This document shows positions 1-8,125 of a stretch of 64,000 nt of DNA, in pieces; the first letter of the stretch is position 1; each line of letters opens with the position of its first letter. The notes below the pieces were generated by a model. That model had not been told where the DNA came from, made no database searches, and saw only the letters and a list, made by a program, of their open reading frames with translations. This stretch comes from Streptomyces nigrescens (GTDB lineage: Bacteria; Actinomycetota; Actinomycetes; Streptomycetales; Streptomycetaceae), in NCBI GenBank assembly GCA_024349765.1, contig AP026073.1:7874001-7938000 (forward strand), read 5' to 3'. The position numbers and the translations under genes are program-made.

Positions 1-633
1 CAGGTCCCGGCCGAGGCGGTCCACCAGCATGTCGGAGGTGCAGCCCGGCTCGGCGACCAGGAAGTCGTACCCGAGCAACTCCCCGGCCGCCACCGTGTCC
101 TGCCGGGCCAGCGGGTGGCCGGGCGCGGCCGCCAGGACGGTGCGGTCGTGGCCCACCACGGCGTGCGGGCCGAGCGCCGGCACCCCGTTGTCGTACTGGA
201 AGACGAGGTCCAGCTCGCCCGCGGCGAAGGCGGGGTGGAGGCGGCTGCGGCCGGTCACCGTCAGCTCGATGTCGGCGCTCGCGCCGGGGCCGCCCGCGCC
301 GTATTCCAGCGCCGCCAGCACCTCCGGCAGCCAGGCGTGGGCCAGCGACTCCTGGGCACCGATTCGCAGCCGGGGGCGGTCCCCGAGCGCGGCCCGGCGC
401 ATCCGGTCCTCCAGCACCAGCGCCTCGCGCGCATGCGGCAGCAGTCGCCGCCCGGCGTCGGTGAGCGCCGCGCCCGTCCCGCCGCGGGTCAGTACGGTCG
501 CGCCCAGCTCCGCCTCCAGCCGTTTGAGTTGGGCGCTCACGCTCGACTGGGCGTAGCCCAGCTGCTGCGCGGCGGCGGATATCCCGCCGTGCTCGGCCAC
601 GGCGACGAAGGCACGCAGATAGCGAGTGTCCAC
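1..633 (-). CDS. LysR-family transcriptional regulator (partial, C-terminus off the left edge)
   Basis: The reverse strand reads from a GTG at 633 as [20 protein letters not shown], then a winged helix-turn-helix with [13 protein letters not shown] in the recognition helix, the classical LysR N-terminus. About 210 residues are in the window, covering the DNA-binding domain, linker helix and the first part of the effector-binding domain. The gene is divergent from an MFS exporter that starts at 772, the usual arrangement for a LysR protein that controls its neighbour, and a strong inverted repeat lies between them. The inducer cannot be deduced. The family call is secure. Confidence 0.9.
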   Translation of the reverse strand, partial: MDTRYLRAFVAVAEHGGISAAAQQLGYAQSSVSAQLKRLEAELGATVLTRGGTGAALTDAGRRLLPHAREALVLEDRMRRAALGDRPRLRIGAQESLAHAWLPEVLAALEYGAGGPGASADIELTVTGRSRLHPAFAAGELDLVFQYDNGVPALGPHAVVGHDRTVLAAAPGHPLARQDTVAAGELLGYDFLVAEPGCTSDMLVDRLGRDL

Positions 634-695
634 CCGGTCAGGATGCCACCGGCCGCGGGCGCTCCTGAGGGGGCGGTGGCCTTCGCCGTGCCGTG

Positions 696-729
696 GGCCA
701 TCGGAATTCCCGATGGGGCCATCGGAATT
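696..729. promoter_or_regulatory. Probable LysR operator between the divergent regulator and exporter
   Basis: A perfect inverted repeat CCATCGG-AATTC-CCGATGG occupies 698-716. The 13-mer GGCCATCGGAATT occurs at 696-708 and again at 717-729, exactly 21 bp (two helical turns) apart. The position between the divergent starts 633 and 772 suits a LysR tetramer site. That the LysR protein binds here is inference. Confidence 0.6.
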
Positions 730-771
730 GCGTCGTCGCGGGCCGAACGGTCCCCGGGCGACGGTTCTCCC

Positions 772-2175
772 ATGTCCACCGACCGTGCCGTGTCCCCCGG
801 CAGTTCCCTGACCACCGACCGCTCGCCGTCCGCCCCGCCGTCCGCGCCGCCCCGTTCGCGGCTCGCCTTCGCCGGTATCGCGGCCGGGAACCTGCTCGTC
901 CTCCTCGACACCTCCGTGCTCAACGTCGCCGTCCCCGACCTGGAGCGCGACCTCCACCCGGCGCCCGCCGCGCTGCCCTGGGCCGTCGACGCCTACACCG
1001 TCGTCTTCGCCGGACTGCTGCTCGCCGCCGGGGTGTTCGCCGACCGCTGGGGCGCCCGCCGGCTCTACCGCGGTGCGCTCGGCGCGTTCGCCGTGCTGTC
1101 CGCGCTCTGTGCCGCCGCTCCGGACGCCGGTCTGCTCATCGCCGGCCGTGCGCTGCTCGGCGCCGCCGGTGCCGGGCTGGTGCCCGCCTCGCTCGCCCTG
1201 CTGATCGCGCTCCACCCGGAGCCCGCCCGCCGCACCCGCGCCATCGGTGCCTGGACCGCGCTGAGCGGCCTGGGCGCCGCCGCCGGCCCGGTCCTGGGCG
1301 GCGCCCTGGTCGAACTCGGCGGCTGGCAGCTGGTCTTCCTGGTCAACCCGCCGCTCGCGCTGGCCGCGCTGCTGCTGGCCCGCCGGCTGCCGGCCCCGCC
1401 CGTCCGGGCCACCCGGGCCGTCGACCGCCCCGGTCTGCTGCTCTCCACCGCCGCGCTCGGGGCGCTCACCTTCGGGCTGGTCGAGTCGGGGCTCGACGGC
1501 TGGGCCGCGCCCGCCGCCTGGGCCCCGATCGCCGCCGCGCTGCTCGCCTTCGCCGTACTGGCCTTGTGGGAGCGCCGGGCCGCCGCCCCCGTCCTCCCGC
1601 CCGCGCTGTTCGCCCTGCCGCGGGTCCGCATCGCCATGGTGGCCGCCGCGGTGTCCTGCTTCGCCTACTTCGGCGGGCTGTACACGCTCAGCGTGTGGCT
1701 GCAGCACGCGTACGCGCTCCCGCCGCTGCGCGCGGGTCTGGCCGTCCTGCCGCTCACCTTCCCGGTGTGTGTGATGCCGTTCTTCACCGGGCGGCTGGTG
1801 GCGCGGTACGGGGCGCGCCCGGTGCTGCTGACCGGCATGTCCGCCGCCGCGCTGGCGGGTGTGCTGCTGGCCTGCGCCGGCGGACCGCATCCGCCGCTGC
1901 CCCTCCTCATCGCGGCGGAACTCGCGCTGGCCGCCACCGGCACCCTGTCCATCCCCGGTGCCGCCGCCGAGATGGCCGTCGCCGCGCCGCCCGAGGCCGC
2001 CGCGACCGGCCAAGGGGCCCTGAACGGCATCCGCCAGGCGGGCTCCGCGCTCGGTGTCGCCGTCCTCGGCACCCTGCCCGGCCCGTCCGTGGCGGGCGCC
2101 GTGCTCGTCGCCGTCGGGCTGCTCGCCGTCGTCTTCCTCGCCCGGGGCGGGCGAGTGGTCCAGGGCGCCGCCTGA
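772..2175 (+). CDS. MFS drug exporter, DHA2 (EmrB/QacA) type, 14 predicted TM segments
   Basis: 467 residues. After a 30-residue Ser/Pro-rich cytoplasmic lead the first helix carries [12 protein letters not shown], the motif D1 signature of DHA2 transporters. Loop 2-3 has A-D-R-W-G-A-R-R (motif A) and helix 5 has [14 protein letters not shown] (motif C of antiporters). It should expel a hydrophobic or cationic compound in exchange for protons at the plasma membrane. The open frame extends much further upstream, but ATG 772 is chosen because it follows the intergenic operator and precedes the first helix sensibly. The divergent LysR gene is the likely regulator. The substrate is unknown. Confidence 0.88.
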   Translation: MSTDRAVSPGSSLTTDRSPSAPPSAPPRSRLAFAGIAAGNLLVLLDTSVLNVAVPDLERDLHPAPAALPWAVDAYTVVFAGLLLAAGVFADRWGARRLYRGALGAFAVLSALCAAAPDAGLLIAGRALLGAAGAGLVPASLALLIALHPEPARRTRAIGAWTALSGLGAAAGPVLGGALVELGGWQLVFLVNPPLALAALLLARRLPAPPVRATRAVDRPGLLLSTAALGALTFGLVESGLDGWAAPAAWAPIAAALLAFAVLALWERRAAAPVLPPALFALPRVRIAMVAAAVSCFAYFGGLYTLSVWLQHAYALPPLRAGLAVLPLTFPVCVMPFFTGRLVARYGARPVLLTGMSAAALAGVLLACAGGPHPPLPLLIAAELALAATGTLSIPGAAAEMAVAAPPEAAATGQGALNGIRQAGSALGVAVLGTLPGPSVAGAVLVAVGLLAVVFLARGGRVVQGAA

Positions 2176-2210
2176 AAGCTGGGCAGGCGCGCAGCGCCGC
2201 CGTCCGCGAA

Positions 2211-2269
2211 TTGGTCTATTCCTGTCTTGGTCCAGTCCATTGACGGGCGGTCGTCCGCGGGGCTATCCC
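2211..2269 (+). promoter_or_regulatory. Chitinase promoter with paired 12-bp direct repeats (DasR-type)
   Basis: TTGGTCTATTCC (2211-2222) and TTGGTCCAGTCC (2227-2238) form 12-bp direct repeats. They abut TTGACG (2240-2245), which is followed after 18 bp by TATCCC (2264-2269). Paired repeats of this kind overlapping the -35 region are the known hallmark of streptomycete chitinase promoters, which are controlled by GlcNAc/chitin through DasR. Seen: the repeats and hexamers. Inferred: regulation. Confidence 0.7.
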
Positions 2270-2350
2270 ATAGTGCGTATCTCGCGCCCAACACCCGTGT
2301 CAGTGGCGGGAGTTGGCGACGTCCTCCCCTCTCACCCCCCTGGGACAGAC

Positions 2351-3868
2351 ATGAGACGTATGCGCTCCTTCCGGGCGGCTCTCGCCACCGCCGTGGTGGC
2401 CGCGGCCGGCCTGACCGCGCTGGGCGGCGGCACCGCCCACGCGGCGACCCCCCTTCCGGACCGGGTCTTCGCCCCCTACTTCGAGGCGTGGACCGGCGAG
2501 AGCCCCGCCGCGCTGGCCGCCGCCTCGGGCGCGAAGCACCTGACCATGGCCTTCCTCCAGACGGAGGCCAAGGGCTCGTGCACGCCCTACTGGAACGGCG
2601 ACACCCGGATGCCGGTCTCCCCGGCCGCGTTCGGCGACGACATCAAGACCCTCCAGGCCCGCGGCGGGGACGCCATCCCCTCGTTCGGCGGCTACACCGC
2701 CGACACCACCGGCACCGAGATCGCCGACAGCTGTACGGACGTGAGCAGGATCGCCGCCGCCTACGAGAAGGTCGTCACGACCTACGACGTGGCCCGGCTC
2801 GACATGGACATCGAGGTCGACTCGCTGGACAACGCCGCCGGCATCGACCGCCGGAACAAGGCCCTCAAGCAGGTCCAGGACTGGGCGGCGGCCAACGGGC
2901 GCACCCTGCAGATCTCCTACACCCTGCCGACCACCACGCACGGCCTCGCGGACAGCGGCCTCGCGGTGCTGCGGAACGCGGTGGGCAACGGCACGCGGGT
3001 GGACGTCGCCAACATCATGACGTTCGACTACTACGACAACGCCGCCCACGACATGGCGGCCGACACCAAGACCGCCGCCCAGGGCCTGCACGACCAGCTG
3101 GCCCAGCTCTACCCCGGCAAGTCCGCCGCCCAGTTGTGGGGGATGATCGGCGTCACCGAGATGCCCGGCGTGGACGACTTCGGCCCGGCCGAGACCTTCA
3201 CCCCCGCCAACGCCACCCAGGTCTACGACTGGGCGGCCGCCAAGGGCCTCAACACCCTGTCGTTCTGGGCGCTCCAGCGGGACAACGGCGGCTGCCCCGG
3301 CGGCGCGGCCGCCGACAACTGCTCCGGCATCCAGCAGAACACCTGGGACTTCACCCACACCTTCGCGCCCTTCACGGGCGGTACGGGCACGCCGGCCGAC
3401 GACTTCTCGGTGACCGCCGCACCCGCCGCCGGTTCGGTCGCCGCGGGCAGGACGGCCACCACCACGGTGAAGACGGCGGTGACCGCGGGCGCCGCGCAGC
3501 CGGTGAAGCTGACGGTCGGCGGCGCCCCCGCGGGCGTCACCGCCTCGCTCAGCCCCGCCTCGGTGACCGCCGGCGGCACCTCGACCCTCACCCTCGCCAC
3601 GACCCCGGAGACGGCCTCGGGCACGTACCCCCTCACCGTCACCGGCACGGGCGCCACCGGCAGCCACAGCACGACCTACGCCCTGACCGTCACCGGCGGC
3701 AGCGGCCACCGGTGCACCGCCGCGGCCTGGTCGGCCGGCGCCGTCTACACCGGCGGCCAGCAGGTCTCCCACCGGGGCCACACCTGGAAGGCCAAGTGGT
3801 GGACGACCGGCGAGGAACCCGGCACCACCGGCGAATGGGGCGTCTGGCAGGACCTCGGGGCCTGCTGA
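2351..3868 (+). CDS. Secreted chitinase: GH18 catalytic domain, Ig-like linker, C-terminal chitin-binding module
   Basis: 505 residues. A Sec signal peptide with two basic residues, a long Ala/Val stretch and A-H-A-A-T cleavage covers residues 1-31. Residues 35-350 form a GH18 domain. The strand-4 motif reads R-L-D-M-D-I-E-V, giving the D-x-D-x-E catalytic triad, and the strand [11 protein letters not shown] follows. A spacer rich in Ala/Thr/Pro with an alpha-galactosidase-NEW3-like Ig fold (about 360-455) leads to a CBM5/12-like module at 460-505 with the aromatic pattern A-W-S-A-G-A-V-Y and W-K-A-K-W-W. It hydrolyses extracellular chitin. ATG 2351 is chosen because the signal peptide starts there. 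The promoter repeats support chitin control. Confidence 0.93.
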   Translation: MRRMRSFRAALATAVVAAAGLTALGGGTAHAATPLPDRVFAPYFEAWTGESPAALAAASGAKHLTMAFLQTEAKGSCTPYWNGDTRMPVSPAAFGDDIKTLQARGGDAIPSFGGYTADTTGTEIADSCTDVSRIAAAYEKVVTTYDVARLDMDIEVDSLDNAAGIDRRNKALKQVQDWAAANGRTLQISYTLPTTTHGLADSGLAVLRNAVGNGTRVDVANIMTFDYYDNAAHDMAADTKTAAQGLHDQLAQLYPGKSAAQLWGMIGVTEMPGVDDFGPAETFTPANATQVYDWAAAKGLNTLSFWALQRDNGGCPGGAAADNCSGIQQNTWDFTHTFAPFTGGTGTPADDFSVTAAPAAGSVAAGRTATTTVKTAVTAGAAQPVKLTVGGAPAGVTASLSPASVTAGGTSTLTLATTPETASGTYPLTVTGTGATGSHSTTYALTVTGGSGHRCTAAAWSAGAVYTGGQQVSHRGHTWKAKWWTTGEEPGTTGEWGVWQDLGAC

Positions 3869-3884
3869 ACGACGGCCCGGTCGG

Positions 3885-4793
3885 TCAGAGGCAGACGACG
3901 CCGAGCACGCAGAGGTGGGACGGCGAGGTCGGCTCGGTGGACGGCGAGCTCGGCGTCGTCGACGGCTGCTGCGCCGGGGCGGTCGGGCTCGTCGCGGACG
4001 AGCCCGAGTCGGAGCCGGAGCCGGCGGGCTGCTGCGCCGAGGAGCCACCCGAGCCCTGGTCGGAATGTCCGGAGGAGGCCGGTGCGGCGGCCGCGGGTGC
4101 CGAGTCGGTGTGGCCGGAGTGACTGCCCGGGGCCGGCGCGGCCGCGGTGTGCGGTGCCGTGCTCGGGGCCGCGGCGGAGTGCGTCGGGGCGGCGGAGGGC
4201 TGCTGCGCCGCCGCCGGGGCGGAGGAGCGGTCGGTGCCGGCGTCGGGCTTGCGGTGGCGGCCCAGGGGCGCGCGGTCACCGGGGTGCCGGGAGGCCCGGC
4301 CGTCCGGCTCCTCCGAGGCGGTCGGGGTACCGGGCGCGGACACGGTCTCCGGGTCCGGCGACGAGGCGGCCTGGGTGTGGGTGGCGGCGGGCCGGTTGTT
4401 CTGCAGCAGCGTCGCGGTCACCGTGCCACCGACCAGCGCGAACGCGGTGGCGGCCACCGCCCGGCGGCGGTACTTCTTCCACCGCGCCAGCTGGCGGCGC
4501 CGCGCGGCGCGGCCCTGTCCGGTGCCGGTCGCGGCCGGGACGTCCGTGCCCTCGGAGGCCGCGAGGCCCGCCTCGGTGGCCGTCGCGGCAGCCGTCTTCG
4601 CCGGCGCCATGGCGTCCTCGTAGGGGGCGGCCGTGGCGTCCGGCGCCTGCCAGGACTCCCACAGCGCGGCCGCCTCGGCACCCGTACGGGCCTGGCGGTG
4701 GGTGGGCGGGGCTATGTCCGGGGCGTAATCGCCACAACCCGGGCAGACGAGGGCCCCGTTGAGGTTCCGGCGGCACGAGGAGCAGTAGTCCAT
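3885..4793 (-). CDS. Membrane protein with N-terminal double zinc ribbon (SCO2400-like)
   Basis: 302 residues. The N-terminus MDYCSSCRRNLNGALVCPGC holds two Cys-x2-Cys pairs (C4/C7, C17/C20), a zinc ribbon, followed by D-Y-A-P-D-I-A-P. One hydrophobic helix lies near residues 112-132, preceded by the very basic R-R-R-Q-L-A-R-W-K-K-Y-R-R-R, so the zinc ribbon is cytoplasmic. The C-terminal 160 residues are a Ser/Pro/Ala/His-rich low-complexity tail predicted outside, ending with the oddly conserved-looking H-L-C-V-L-G-V-V-C-L. I recall a streptomycete family of this layout (SCO2400 family) with no known function. The gene is convergent with the chitinase and only 16 bp from its stop. Confidence 0.75.
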   Translation of the reverse strand: MDYCSSCRRNLNGALVCPGCGDYAPDIAPPTHRQARTGAEAAALWESWQAPDATAAPYEDAMAPAKTAAATATEAGLAASEGTDVPAATGTGQGRAARRRQLARWKKYRRRAVAATAFALVGGTVTATLLQNNRPAATHTQAASSPDPETVSAPGTPTASEEPDGRASRHPGDRAPLGRHRKPDAGTDRSSAPAAAQQPSAAPTHSAAAPSTAPHTAAAPAPGSHSGHTDSAPAAAAPASSGHSDQGSGGSSAQQPAGSGSDSGSSATSPTAPAQQPSTTPSSPSTEPTSPSHLCVLGVVCL

Positions 4794-5081
4794 CTGCGAG
4801 CTTTCTGTGCTGTCGCGCCGCCAGGGACGCCGGAGACCGGTTCACGTTCGCACTCGGGATCGAGCGACCAGCAACGCTAACGGCACCCCCCGGACGCGAT
4901 ACGAAGAGGTTGTGACGCTTCCGTGCAGATTCCCGGGCGGCGGCCCCCGCATGACCGACAAGCCCTGATGAATCCGGTACGGGCAGGCTGGACTTCACGG
5001 CGCCGCTGTGCGACACGGGTCACAGTCGGCCCCCGCGGTACCGGCGCGGGCCCCGCGCACGGCCTTCCCTACGATGGGCCC

Positions 5082-5558
5082 GTGAGCATCCACGAGCACG
5101 CGTCCGCCCCGCAGCCGAGGCTGCGACTCAAGGCGCTGCTCGTCCTCACCGTGCTGGCGGGCCTGCTGGGCATGCACGGACTGGCGAACACCGGCACGCT
5201 GCCGGCCACCTCGTCCTCCTCCCACGCCGCCCACCACCTCCGGCCGGCGATGGCGACGGCCGCCCCGGCACCGGCCCCCGCCCCCGGCTCCGCTTCCCGC
5301 GAGCACGGACAGCACGCCTGCTGCCCGGGCCGCGACGACGGCGCCGACGGCAGCGGTGGAGGCACCGGGCACGCCCACCACGCCGACCCGACGTGCGCCT
5401 CGGGCGCGCTGCCCGGCGCCGTGGTCCTGCCCGCGCTGCCCGCCTCCCTGACCGGCACCGCCGACCGCGCGGTGCCGCTCGCGGGGCGGCTGGCGGACGG
5501 CACCACCGGGGCCCGCGCCCCGCCCTCCCTCGCCCAGCTCCAGGTCCTGCGGATATAG
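5082..5558 (+). CDS. DUF6153-like small membrane protein
   Basis: 158 residues from GTG 5082. One hydrophobic segment (about residues 16-32, L-K-A-L-L-V-L-T-V-L-A-G-L-L-G-M-H-G-L) is followed by a His-rich stretch and two Cys-containing motifs (H-A-C-C-P-G and P-T-C-A), the features I associate with DUF6153. Metal ligation by the Cys/His residues is plausible. It sits 98 bp upstream of a DUF305 lipoprotein gene in the same direction, and such pairs suggest a joint role in copper or another metal at the cell surface. The family name is from memory and the function is inference. Confidence 0.6.
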   Translation: MSIHEHASAPQPRLRLKALLVLTVLAGLLGMHGLANTGTLPATSSSSHAAHHLRPAMATAAPAPAPAPGSASREHGQHACCPGRDDGADGSGGGTGHAHHADPTCASGALPGAVVLPALPASLTGTADRAVPLAGRLADGTTGARAPPSLAQLQVLRI

Positions 5559-5656
5559 GACGCGCCCGCCCGGCGCGGCGCCGTACGCCCTCGTGGCCGG
5601 CCCGCGTCGCGGACGAGCACGCCTTCACTTTCACCACATCCCAGGAGCTCTGCGTC

Positions 5657-6328
5657 ATGCACGCGACCCGTAATGCCCGAAACGTCCTGATCCGTCGCGC
5701 CGCGCTGGCGGCGGCCGCCGTGACCGCCGCGGCCCTCACGCTGTCCGCCTGCGGCAGCGACGGCGGCCGGACCGACGACACGTCCCCGAGCGGCAAGCCG
5801 TCCGCGACGGCGGGCGCGTCCGCGGGCACGCACAACGCCGCCGACATCACCTTCGCGAAGGAGATGATCCCGCACCACCGCCAGGCCGTGGCCATGGCGG
5901 ACCTGGCCGCGACCCGGGCCGGCTCGGCGGACGTCAAGGCGCTCGCCGCCACGATCAAGAAGGCCCAGGACCCGGAGATCACCAGGATGTCCGGCTGGCT
6001 GAAGTCCTGGGGCGAGAAGGTCCCGCAGGACCACGACATGGCCACGATGCCCGGCGGCACGCACGGCATGGAGGGCATGGACCACGGCGGTGGCAAGGCC
6101 ATGCCCGGCATGATGAGTGCCCAGGAGATGGCGACGATGAAGAACGCCACCGGGAAGGCGTTCGACACCCAGTTCCTGAAGCTGATGGTCAAGCACCACC
6201 AGGGCGCGGTCGCGATGGCCGGCACCGAGCGCGAGCAGGGCGCGTACGGCCCGGCCAAGACGCTCGCCGGTGACATCATCACCGCCCAGAACGCGGAGAT
6301 CGCCCGGATGCGGAAGCTGCTCGGCTGA
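5657..6328 (+). CDS. DUF305-family lipoprotein, probable copper-binding
   Basis: 223 residues. A lipoprotein signal peptide ends in L-S-A-C (Cys32). The mature protein has two repeats of the DUF305 four-helix motif: D-I-T-F-A-K-E-M-I-P-H-H-R-Q-A-V near 62-77 and F-L-K-L-M-V-K-H-H-Q-G-A-V near 175-187. A Met/His-rich linker between them (D-M-A-T-M-P-G-G-T-H-G-M-E-G-M-D-H) is typical of copper-handling proteins. ATG 5657 follows an AGGAG at 5643-5647. It is expected on the outer face of the membrane. The family call is strong and the metal is inferred. Confidence 0.85.
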   Translation: MHATRNARNVLIRRAALAAAAVTAAALTLSACGSDGGRTDDTSPSGKPSATAGASAGTHNAADITFAKEMIPHHRQAVAMADLAATRAGSADVKALAATIKKAQDPEITRMSGWLKSWGEKVPQDHDMATMPGGTHGMEGMDHGGGKAMPGMMSAQEMATMKNATGKAFDTQFLKLMVKHHQGAVAMAGTEREQGAYGPAKTLAGDIITAQNAEIARMRKLLG

Positions 6329-6356
6329 CGCGTCGGCTCCGCGGCATCCACGGAAC

Positions 6357-6388
6357 GGGGCGGGCACCCGGACGCCGGTGCCCGCCCC
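6357..6388. terminator. Bidirectional hairpin between convergent DUF305 and TerD genes
   Basis: GGGGCGGGCACC (6357-6368) pairs perfectly with GGTGCCCGCCCC (6377-6388) around an 8-nt loop. There is no long T run, as is usual in this GC-rich genome. Confidence 0.75.
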
Positions 6389-6407
6389 TCCGTTCAAGTC
6401 CCTGCGC

Positions 6408-7523
6408 CTACTCCTCGTAGAAGTTGTTCACCACGACGTCCGGTTCGTCGTCGTCGAAGGCTTCGTTGAGGAGGGCGCCGCCGACCAGTCCGGCCGCGCC
6501 GGCCCCGATCAGCGCACCGGTGCCGAACCGCCGGCCGCCGCCCTGCTGATGGTGGTCCGGCTGCTGCGGATAGCCCTGCTGCACCGGCTGCGGATAGCCC
6601 TGCGGGGCCCCTTGCGCGTACGGATCCGGGTATCCGGCCTGAGGTGCGGAGTAGTACGGCGGCGGCGTGGTCTGGACGCGCTGGGCACAGCCGGGGCACG
6701 CCTGGATCTGGCGCGGGACGCCCCACTGCGGGGACCAGGTGACGGGCGTGCTGCCGGGGCCGTGGCCGGGGTCGAAGAAGCAGGTCATGGGGGAACTCCC
6801 GGTGGGTGAGGGGGCGGATGAGGTGTGCGGGGCCGACGGGGCGACTGCCGGCGGTGCCTGCGGGACCGGCGGTGTCTGCGGGACCGGCGGGAACGGCGCG
6901 ACGGGTGCGGCCGGTGCGCCTGATGCGGCGGCCGGCGGTTGCGGCCGGAGGACGTCCACGCCGTAGTCCTGCGCGATCCCGGCCAGCCCGGAGGCATAGC
7001 CCTGGCCGACGGCCCGGAACTTCCACTCCGCGCCGTGCCGGTAGAGCTCGCCGAAGACCATGGCGGTCTCGGTGGCCGCGTCCCCGCGCAGGTCGTAGCG
7101 GGCCAGTTCGGTGCCGGTGGTCTCGTCGACGACCCGGATGTGGGCGCTGTGGACCTGGCCGAAGCTCTGCCCGCGCTGCTCGGCCTCGTAGACCGAGACC
7201 GGGAAGACGATCTTCTCGACCTCCGGCGGGACCGTGGTCAGGTCGATGTGGATCCGTTCGTCGTCACCGCCGCTGCCGCCGACCGGTTCGCTGCCGGAGT
7301 GGCGGACCGATCCGTCCGGGCTGCGGAGGTTGTTGAAGAAGACGAAGTGGTCGTCGGAGAGGACCGTGCCGGACCGGCCGCACAGCAGGGCGCTGGCATC
7401 CAGGTCGAAGCCGGCTCCGCCGCCGGCGCCCACCTGCCAGCCCAGCCCGACGCTCACGGCGGTCAGGCCGGGCGCCTGTTTGCTGAGCGACACATTGCCG
7501 CCCTTGGTCAGGGCCACACTCAT
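6408..7523 (-). CDS. TerD-domain protein with Cys-x2-Cys motif and glycine-zipper C-terminus
   Basis: 371 residues. ATG 7523 follows GGAGGAG, and the protein starts MSVALTKGGNVSLSKQAPGL. Residues 1-185 are a complete TerD fold: F-D-L-D-A-S-A-L-L-C, D-D-H-F-V-F-F-N-N, D-D-E-R-I-H-I-D-L, and the ending G-E-L-Y-R-H-G-A-E-W-K-F-R-A-V-G-Q-G-Y. TerD proteins bind calcium and belong to tellurite-resistance/phage-inhibition type systems. Then come a Pro/Ala linker, a C-P-G-C motif near 285, a Pro/Tyr/Gln-rich stretch, a short glycine zipper (T-G-A-L-I-G-A-G-A-A-G-L-V-G-G-A-L) and the acidic end V-V-V-N-N-F-Y-E-E. The gene lies next to the conflict-type cluster. The domain call is secure and its biological role is unknown. 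Confidence 0.9.
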   Translation of the reverse strand: MSVALTKGGNVSLSKQAPGLTAVSVGLGWQVGAGGGAGFDLDASALLCGRSGTVLSDDHFVFFNNLRSPDGSVRHSGSEPVGGSGGDDERIHIDLTTVPPEVEKIVFPVSVYEAEQRGQSFGQVHSAHIRVVDETTGTELARYDLRGDAATETAMVFGELYRHGAEWKFRAVGQGYASGLAGIAQDYGVDVLRPQPPAAASGAPAAPVAPFPPVPQTPPVPQAPPAVAPSAPHTSSAPSPTGSSPMTCFFDPGHGPGSTPVTWSPQWGVPRQIQACPGCAQRVQTTPPPYYSAPQAGYPDPYAQGAPQGYPQPVQQGYPQQPDHHQQGGGRRFGTGALIGAGAAGLVGGALLNEAFDDDEPDVVVNNFYEE

Positions 7524-7831
7524 CTGCTCCTCCACAACTGTCCGGGCGTGCAGCATCCGTCGGCTTCAACGCGGGGCACCGCCCAGTGGTTCCTGAGTTG
7601 CGCAATACGTGAAGTGATGAGGGGGCCAGGCGGTGATGCTCCGTCCCTGACACGGGGTCAAGGTCACGCCGGTATCGCTACGGTGGCGCGCCGGCGTGTA
7701 CGGCGGAACGCGATACGCGACGTTCCCACCCGTACAGGGGGTTTCGTTCCCTGCCTCGCGCTATGGGTGTTTTCCGGGCCGGGGCGCGGAGACGCTTCCG
7801 GGCGAGTGTGACCTCACAAGCAGGAGGAACC
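7524..7831. other. Divergent intergenic region between TerD and chaplin genes
   Basis: 308 bp holding the promoters of both divergent genes. The chaplin ribosome site GGAGGAA is at 7823-7829. I see no clear operator or RNA gene. Confidence 0.5.
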
Positions 7832-8068
7832 ATGCGCATCCGTACCGCACTTGCCGCCACGGCCCTGACCGCCACCGCCGTCCTGGGAGGCGCCGGTGTC
7901 GCGGCCGCCGACGGCGGCGCGCAGGGCGCTGCCCTGAATTCGCCGGGCGTCATCTCCGGCAACACCATCCAGGTCCCGATCCATCTGCCGGTCAACCTGT
8001 GCGGCAACAGCATCGACATCGTCGGGCTGTTCAACCCCTCCCTCGGCAACACCTGTGTGAGCGACTGA
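7832..8068 (+). CDS. Short chaplin (ChpE-H type)
   Basis: 78 residues. A Sec signal peptide (about 1-26, ending V-A-A-A-D) is followed by one chaplin domain: N-S-P-G-V-I-S-G-N-T-I-Q-V-P-I-H-L-P-V-N-L-C-G-N-S, then I-V-G-L-F-N-P-S-L-G-N-T-C. The two cysteines (57 and 75) match the disulfide pair of short chaplins. Chaplins assemble into amyloid-like hydrophobic fibrils on aerial hyphae and spores. There is no LPXTG sorting signal, so this is a short form anchored by co-assembly. It is preceded by a strong ribosome site. Confidence 0.95.
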   Translation: MRIRTALAATALTATAVLGGAGVAAADGGAQGAALNSPGVISGNTIQVPIHLPVNLCGNSIDIVGLFNPSLGNTCVSD

Positions 8069-8078
8069 CCGTGACAGC

Positions 8079-8116
8079 GGAGGGCCCCGGCCGGTTGCTT
8101 CCGACCGGGGCCCTCC
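8079..8116. terminator. Hairpin between chaplin and the GAP1-like gene (convergent)
   Basis: GGAGGGCCCCGGCCGG (8079-8094) pairs with CCGACCGGGGCCCTCC (8101-8116) with one mismatch around a 6-nt loop. Confidence 0.8.
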
Positions 8117-8125
8117 CGTTGTCGG

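Noticed and set aside
115-771. Upstream extension of the MFS exporter to a 686-residue protein
   Set aside because: The extension runs antisense through the LysR gene and the operator; ATG 772 fits the first TM helix.
2300-4279. Long minus-strand frame of 659 codons opposite the chitinase
   Set aside because: Gly/Arg-rich translation without motifs; the chitinase on the other strand explains the sequence.
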